NCBI GenBank assembly: GCA_000310025.1
Contig: FN648454.1
Location: forward strand, 7,570 to 59,406
Direction: 5' to 3'
Source: Ectocarpus siliculosus
Lineage: Eukaryota > Sar > Phaeophyceae > Ectocarpales > Ectocarpaceae
Length of the DNA stretch: 51,837 bases
The translations under genes and the position numbers were made by a program. The stretch's first letter is position 1, and each line of letters begins with the position of its first letter. Below, in pieces: positions 46,648 to 51,837 of the stretch. The notes beneath the pieces were generated by a model. That model made no database searches, was not told the origin of the DNA, and saw nothing but the letters and a program-made list of their open reading frames with translations.

Positions 46648-47320
46648 TCACCATCCCCCAGCCGCTATTATTACAAGTAGGACAAATTCTGCTATTAATG
46701 TACCTAGGACAATGAATGGAACATGCCAAATAAAGCTTAACTCCGCACCACAGGCTCCCAAGAACGCGTCGACGCCCCAAACGAAGCCCCGAACGAAGCC
46801 CCCAAAATAAAGGCTCATCATGAGCGATGATGTCAACAACAACAGCGATGGGGGGTTCCGTGCCGTCATCGCCGGCGAAGGAGGGGCTTGTCCGCTCCTC
46901 CGTGTTTCCTAGAGATTGCCCCGTTAGCGACGGAATACTGTTTGGTGTGGTAGTGGAGCTCGTTTGTGTGTCGGCACGTCGTGTCGTTGGTTCCGTCAGA
47001 ATCTTCGGCCAACCCGTTCCCGTTGTTGCGGCCGCCTCTTTGGTTGTCGCAGTTTTTGAGCCTCGTGACGTGTCCTGTTATGAATACAAGGATGAGCAGA
47101 CGATGGAGCAATGGCGAAGGGGAATCACTTGTACTCGTGCTTGTCGGAAGTACTCGGTGAATGTGTTCATCGAACTTTGTCCCAGCACCCCCGCTCTGCA
47201 CGTGCTATGCCAAATATTCACATTGCTGATACTCCGAGCAAAGATAGCAAGACCAAGCTGGCCTCCTCGGCGGCTGAAGCTCTTTGGCAATCTCGTAGCG
47301 CTCAGTTAGCACCTCCTTGA
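46648..47320 (-). pseudogene. Diverged tandem copy of the unknown membrane-protein gene
   Basis: Nucleotide-level homologue of 47530-48000, lying just downstream of it on the same strand. Shared blocks: GQLGLAIFARSIS and GVLGQSSMNTFTEYFRQ here, against AQVGIAIFAQNIT and GVLRQESMVTFTGYSQQ in the neighbour, then SLGNTEERTS against SLGSTEEPTS. A C-terminal hydrophobic helix follows (FIVLGTLIAEFVLLVIIAAGG). The frames for these blocks do not join without shifts or extra introns, and no 5' exon matching 48472-48272 is present, so a partial or decaying copy is likelier than a working gene. Confidence 0.5.
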
Positions 47321-47371
47321 GGACGTCCAGGAGTTTACACGTCGTGCTTCACGAAAGAGTGACAAACATTT

Positions 47372-48472
47372 CTACAAGGTAGAGACCACACGCCTACATA
47401 ATTTGAACACCGCCGCGACTGCCCAAACAACCAGGCCACAGATTGCAAGGAGAGCCGATAGTGCCGAAAAACCAAGGATGCAGTAGATGCTGTTCACCGG
47501 CAAATTGGATTTGATTTCGGGATCGCCAGTGGAGGGGGAGCTGGTCGGCTCCTCCGTGCTCCCTAGAGATTGATTTGTTTCGCGAAGATCCATCATCGGG
47601 TATGGTGGTGGAGCCACTCGTTTGTGTGCCGGCAGACCGAGTCGCTGGTTTATCCGGAACTTGAGGGCGATCAATTCCCTTGTTGGCAGGATCCTTTCCG
47701 ATTGTCGCAGCGTTTTCCCCTGGTGGTACTTCCTGCTGTGGATACGAGGCGGGTAGACGTCGGAGCAAAGACCAAGATGGGGAACAACGCGGAAATCACA
47801 CGTTTTAGTTCTTGTTGGGAGTATCCGGTGAACGTGACCATCGACTCTTGTCTCAGCACCCCCCCTTCTCCACGGTCAACAAGTGAAAAAACCGTGATAT
47901 TCTGAGCAAAGATGGCGATACCGACCTGGGCCTCCTCGGAGGTTTCCGTCCAAATCTTGCGGTCGTCCATCAGCACCTCCATGAGGACGTACAGAGGTTC
48001 CTCCCCGGGGTCTATCGCCGTCAAGATGCGGTCCGATCCTTCGAGCTGTCAAGATTTCCCCCGGGAAAAGGTTTCAAAGCCGTTTACAGCTGTTTAGAGA
48101 GTGTATCGGGAAGGAAGCTGGTGAATGAACCCACTTTACGCGCTGATGAGCGTCACGCACTACGAGACAGGAAGACTCACACATCGTTGGTTTGCAACGT
48201 AATCTTCTCGTCAAATTAATAACTGGTGTGCACATGCACGGAAAGGCACTTTTAGCAGGACGTCACGTCACCTGCTGCATCTTGAGAATGACTTCGCTCC
48301 AATCAGCCAGGCCCGTGGAAGGCTCGTTTCCGTTCACACAGTATCCCTGAGAAACCGGTATCGGTGTGATTACAACGGCATCGTTGGTCTTCAGGCCTCC
48401 GTGTTTCCAACCGATTTCAAAGTCGCGATGGAGGAGCCAAATGCCACTGCAACCATTTGTATCATGCCACAT
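47372..48472 (-). CDS. Unknown single-pass membrane protein
   Basis: Exons 48472-48272 and 48045-47800 join in phase 0. A third block from about 47735 runs in an open frame to the stop at 47372. The N-terminal part includes WLLHRDFEIGWKHGGLK and two Cys (GCSG, GYCVNG). The middle reads SDRILTAIDPGEEPLYVL and WTETSEEAQVGIAIFAQNIT. A Ser/Thr/Pro-rich stalk (GSTEEPTSSPSTGDP) leads to a C-terminal helix (ILGFSALSALLAICGLVVWA) and a short KLCRR tail. This is the layout of a type I surface protein. The start is uncertain: ATG at 48472 is used and no signal peptide is visible, so an upstream exon is likely. The junction before the stalk has alternative acceptors. Family not recognised. Confidence 0.45.
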
Positions 48473-48503
48473 ATGCACTGAATGATCTAACGAGAAGCAG
48501 TAA

Positions 48504-51500
48504 TCAGTCTAGGGTGCGCTCAAGGCATGCAAACTGGCGGATCTCTAGCACCTTATGTACCTGAGTGTGTGCGAGAATCACCGCCACTATGGCGCAAATC
48601 ACCGCCAGAACCACAAAGATAATCGACGGCTTGCCGGAGGCAATGGGATGGCGATACTCCCGAATTTTCTCTCCAATCACTATCACGACAGGCTTCGCCT
48701 GTAAGAGGTGAGGGGGCAGGGAACGAGTGGGGAAGATCGTTACAGCAACACCGACACTTCTGATTGAGACGCAACCAATGTCGAGTACGTTGATGGTGGG
48801 ACACCGTCGAAACGTCGACTCCCCTGGTTCACACGCTGCACTAACCGTTTTCGACAGGTCACACCGAGAAATTATTTCAAACAGATGACACCCACGGGCT
48901 CTGATACAATACTACCGACGACAAATTGGTGGTGTTCATATTTCCCAAATGAATTGATCGATATACAAAATTGTCTCCCCGAGGGTTTCGAGAAGACACG
49001 AAAATCCGAGGAAGTCGGTGAGTTGCCGCATCTTGTTCGAACCTCTTCCTTTTTGAAGGCTTCATACCGCTTCCTCATCTCGTCCTTCATGTCCTGGAAC
49101 CCCACCTCCAGAAGGAAACACTGAAGGTAAGTATTGTCACTGTGCTCCGGTCTCATGACATGACAGTCACCCCACGGATATCTGTCAGACCAGGGTCATT
49201 GGTGCGACCTGAAATGAGATGAGCCGTTAGACTTTGGTGAGTCACGGGGACTTTGTTTGGAGGTGATAGGTCCCAGCCCATGACCCACAAACGCAATACG
49301 TTCGAAATCGATGCACTATGTGAATTAGACGCCAAAAGTCAGTTTTTGGTTGCACAGGCCAGACACGCACGGGCTCGACCACAGCAATACAACCTGCGTA
49401 CTGGATCGGGAGCATGAGCGTTTCCGTTGGGGTCGTCCACCTGGCTCGAGATCACCGCGTACGGCGGTGGCCGCCTCTCGCCCAGCCAGATGGGCTCATC
49501 GGCGATGTTCAGGGCTCCCAGGCACTTTCCCCATGCCCGCTCTGCCCGACATTATCGTTGAGCAGCGGGAACAGGGATGAACGCCACTCTGCTGCCAATC
49601 TGCCATTCAAGTGACACATCTTGAAAAACGGGAAACCTACAAAAGGTGGAAGTAACTAACCCCTGGCCTCACAAGGGTGCTGGAGAGCTGGCTCGTGGTG
49701 TCACCACGGAGCCACCATTGCGTCCCGTCCGAAACATCACCCACCCGAAAAATTGAAGAACTCGACTCCGTTAGCCTGGGCGGCCGAGTCAACGATGGCC
49801 TTTTTGAAGCCAATCATCTCGTCCACCGTCATGCTGTCGGACTTCCCTACCACGGGAATCACAGCAACAACCTGCGCAAAACGGGGATGAGCAAAAGGCG
49901 GGGAGGAGCTGAACGAACTTACTGCGTCTCTCGCTCGGTTACAAAACCCGACCGTGGAGAATGCCCAGGACTTTCCCAACAAATGTCCCGAAGCACTGGT
50001 GGCCTTCAGGCAGGATCAAAACCGGCTATCACGCGACGGCAGCACATTGTGTACAACCCAGACTCGTGACGAGCTGTCCTGCCTTTCGATCTAACTTCTG
50101 TGTTGGCGGTGATTCGGTTGTCATATCTCACAAGAATCGAACTGCCAATCTCCTGTCCCGCACCTTGGAAAGCTGCTTCATGTATTCGATGTCGATGGGC
50201 TTACACCGATGGGCTGCGATAAAGTATATGCTGTAGGTCCCGCAGAACACGATCGGGGCACATCTTGAGTCAGAAACGGTCGTGCAAACGCGTGATCCAG
50301 GGGCACGCGACCGATCGGTTGCAGCTCAGGCGAAAACATCACTAATGAGGGTGTTGTTTGAACATCTAGTATACAGTGAATCTGCTGAACACCATGTCAT
50401 CAATCATTTTCATCACCTCCTTCAACCATTTTGCATGAGAAGCAAATTTTAGCATCGTTTCGCACGCCGAGCAGAGCAGTTGGTGGAGGGGCCGACTGTG
50501 CATTGAATCTCAACTCACCAAACGTCCGTCCTGCCGTCCTCTGACGGAGCGTCGTTGCCCCTCAAAACCTCGGTCAGGTATTATTTCCTGCTTCCGCTGG
50601 TGATGAAATCAACTACTGGTTGGAAGCTTTTGCGGACGTTCACATGGTCGCCATATCCGGGGGTGTCCTGGCAAGATGTACAGTCGTTTTCAGACGTTTT
50701 AGTTGCGGGGAGGCCATCAAGACGGCGCACTGCGTTCCATAAAATAAGTGGCCGTCGGTAGTGGGTATCGTCGTGTCGAGACAGAAGCATGCAGGCTACG
50801 GCACAATCGATGACACCCACACAGACGTACAGTAGGACATCGTTTTACATTAGTAGGACTTGCTTGACTACCCGTTGTGAATGACTGTCCGTGGTTGCCA
50901 AACCGCGAAATCCACTACAATGGGTAGCATTGTGATACGCGGCTTTGACAACCGCACCACCAAAAAGAACTTGTAGCTCTGGCCGTCAGAAGTGGTGTGG
51001 TCAAATTTGCGTTCTTCGATCCTGAGCGTCGTGTTCTGGCCGAAAACGCCTCCTGTCTGCCCACGCACGACAGAAGCCTGTTCCATGGGGTCTTCGCCTT
51101 GAATGAGATGGCGGAATGTGTTGTTTAGGAATGTCGTCTGGAGGAGCAACAAACAGTACCGATCAAACGGAAAGGTTCGGTGGCACGGGGGGAGTGGTCA
51201 CAAAGGTTTGGTGGCAAGGGGGGAGTGGTCACTACCTGCTTTTTCGCACTGAATATTACCTACAGTCTTTCAGCAGTACATCGTCATTGAAGCGAAAAGA
51301 GCCGGGGGAAATATTTAAGCCCTATCTCCGCCGAGCCATCACCACACTTATCTCCCGATAGGTTGTTGCGAGACACTTATTCCGCAGTTTCGTGCAAGAG
51401 GGAAAAACAAAAACTTGGTGCTCCATTCTGTGCAGTCATGTGCGTACATGCAGTGTAGGTACTTGCCACATAAAAAGGAAGCAAGAGAGTTGTTGTTAAC

Positions 51501-51663
51501 GTAGACTCACCCTCGGGGCACCCTCGAGCCAATTCTCCATTCCATACTGTAGAAATCGCATCACACCTTTAACATCATTCCTTCTCACGAAGTTGGAGCG
51601 GGACTCCATATTTCGGATCTGGAGTACTCCGAGGCTACTCGTGGTCGTACCGCATATGGACAT
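48504..51663 (-). CDS. Septin GTPase with C-terminal membrane segment, possibly broken
   Basis: Septins form cortical filaments. Minus-strand exons, all phase-compatible: 51663-51511 (doubtful N terminus), 51137-50958, 50667-50519, 50230-50164, 49871-49745, 49541-49394, 49181-49043 and 48698 to a stop at 48504. Landmarks are TTFLNN (just after where a P-loop GK should be), DTPGYGD (G3), CKPIDIEYMKQLSK, IPVVGKSDSMT (G4 region, GKSD for AKAD), RPPPYAV, RRYPWGD (conserved RxYPWG) and EVGFQDMKDEMRKRYEAF. The last exon adds SIIFVVLAVICAIVAVILA, a membrane helix. Oddities: an in-frame TAA at 50583-50581 within the 50667-50519 exon, after which the frame continues in septin register (YLTEVLRG), and no GxxGxGK exon visible before TTFLNN. 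An 83-bp intron (48560-48478) would give an alternative C terminus. Confidence 0.8.
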
Positions 51664-51737
51664 GCTGTGTATCACAGGTGGAGGTCGACTCCCCTTCCCC
51701 AATGTGCCGGATGCCCGCGCCCCCTTGTGGAGACTTT

Positions 51738-51835
51738 GGCAAGGTCGGACACCTTGGTGAACCCAACCAAGGTCTCGAAAAATACTCTCCCCTTTCGAGG
51801 CCTTGGTTGGGTTCACCAAGGTGTCCGACCTTGCC
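51738..51835. repeat. Near-perfect 41-bp inverted repeat (foldback)
   Basis: Arm 51738-51778 pairs with 51795-51835 with one mismatch around a 16-nt loop. The arm includes GGTCGGACACCTTGGTGAAC and itself contains short internal repeats (CCTTGGT, CCAAGG). The low divergence implies a young element or an actively maintained hairpin. It lies just 5' of the septin N-terminal exon, at the window edge. Confidence 0.85.
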
Positions 51836-51837
51836 TG

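Noticed and set aside
1-51837. CRISPR array or bacterial-type operon
   Set aside because: No spaced direct repeats of the right size, and genes are spliced and eukaryotic.

Overview
The window is nuclear DNA of an intron-rich eukaryote, most likely a stramenopile and probably a brown alga. That assignment is inferred from gene style: GT-AG introns of about 80 bp to several kb, GC-rich exons in AT-richer introns, no operons, and a Rab32-type GTPase, importin alpha, an algal-type septin and ankyrin/EF-hand genes side by side. I had no database, so gene calls come from motifs, from reading-frame continuity and from splice phases that agree across exons.

Layout: (1) 1-6.5 kb, + strand: a Cache-domain-like single-pass membrane protein, cut at the window edge, with introns full of simple repeats. 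(2) 9.07-15.45 kb, + strand: a complete nine-exon importin alpha (575 aa) with an E2F-type palindrome upstream and a telomere-like minisatellite in intron 7. (3) 16.8-17.1 kb: a tRNA-derived SINE. (4) 17.3-23.2 kb, - strand: a complete seven-exon Rab32-like GTPase (230 aa), with a copia-type LTR and a MITE fragment in intron 1. (5) 23.5-38.3 kb, + strand: ankyrin exons and degenerate EF-hand exons that join in phase into one 438-aa product across a 9.4 kb intron, or else form two genes. That intron holds a decayed Ty1/copia element. (6) 39.6-43.0 kb, - strand: a three-exon unknown protein (262 aa) with N-terminal signal-like and internal membrane segments. (7) 44.6 kb: a PIF/Harbinger-like MITE. 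(8) 45.6-46.2 kb: a decayed ankyrin copy. (9) 46.6-48.5 kb, - strand: two tandem, diverged copies of an unknown membrane-protein gene. (10) 48.5-51.7 kb, - strand: a septin with a C-terminal membrane segment, an in-frame stop and no visible P-loop exon. A strong hairpin closes the window.

The genes do not form one pathway. Rab32 (membrane traffic), importin alpha (nuclear import), septin (cortex) and the Cache receptor are housekeeping or cell-architecture genes. The Rab and ankyrin genes are divergent and share a 346-bp upstream region. The most unusual material is the repeat content (a SINE, two MITE families, inverted LTRs, a foldback at the right edge) and the damaged septin.
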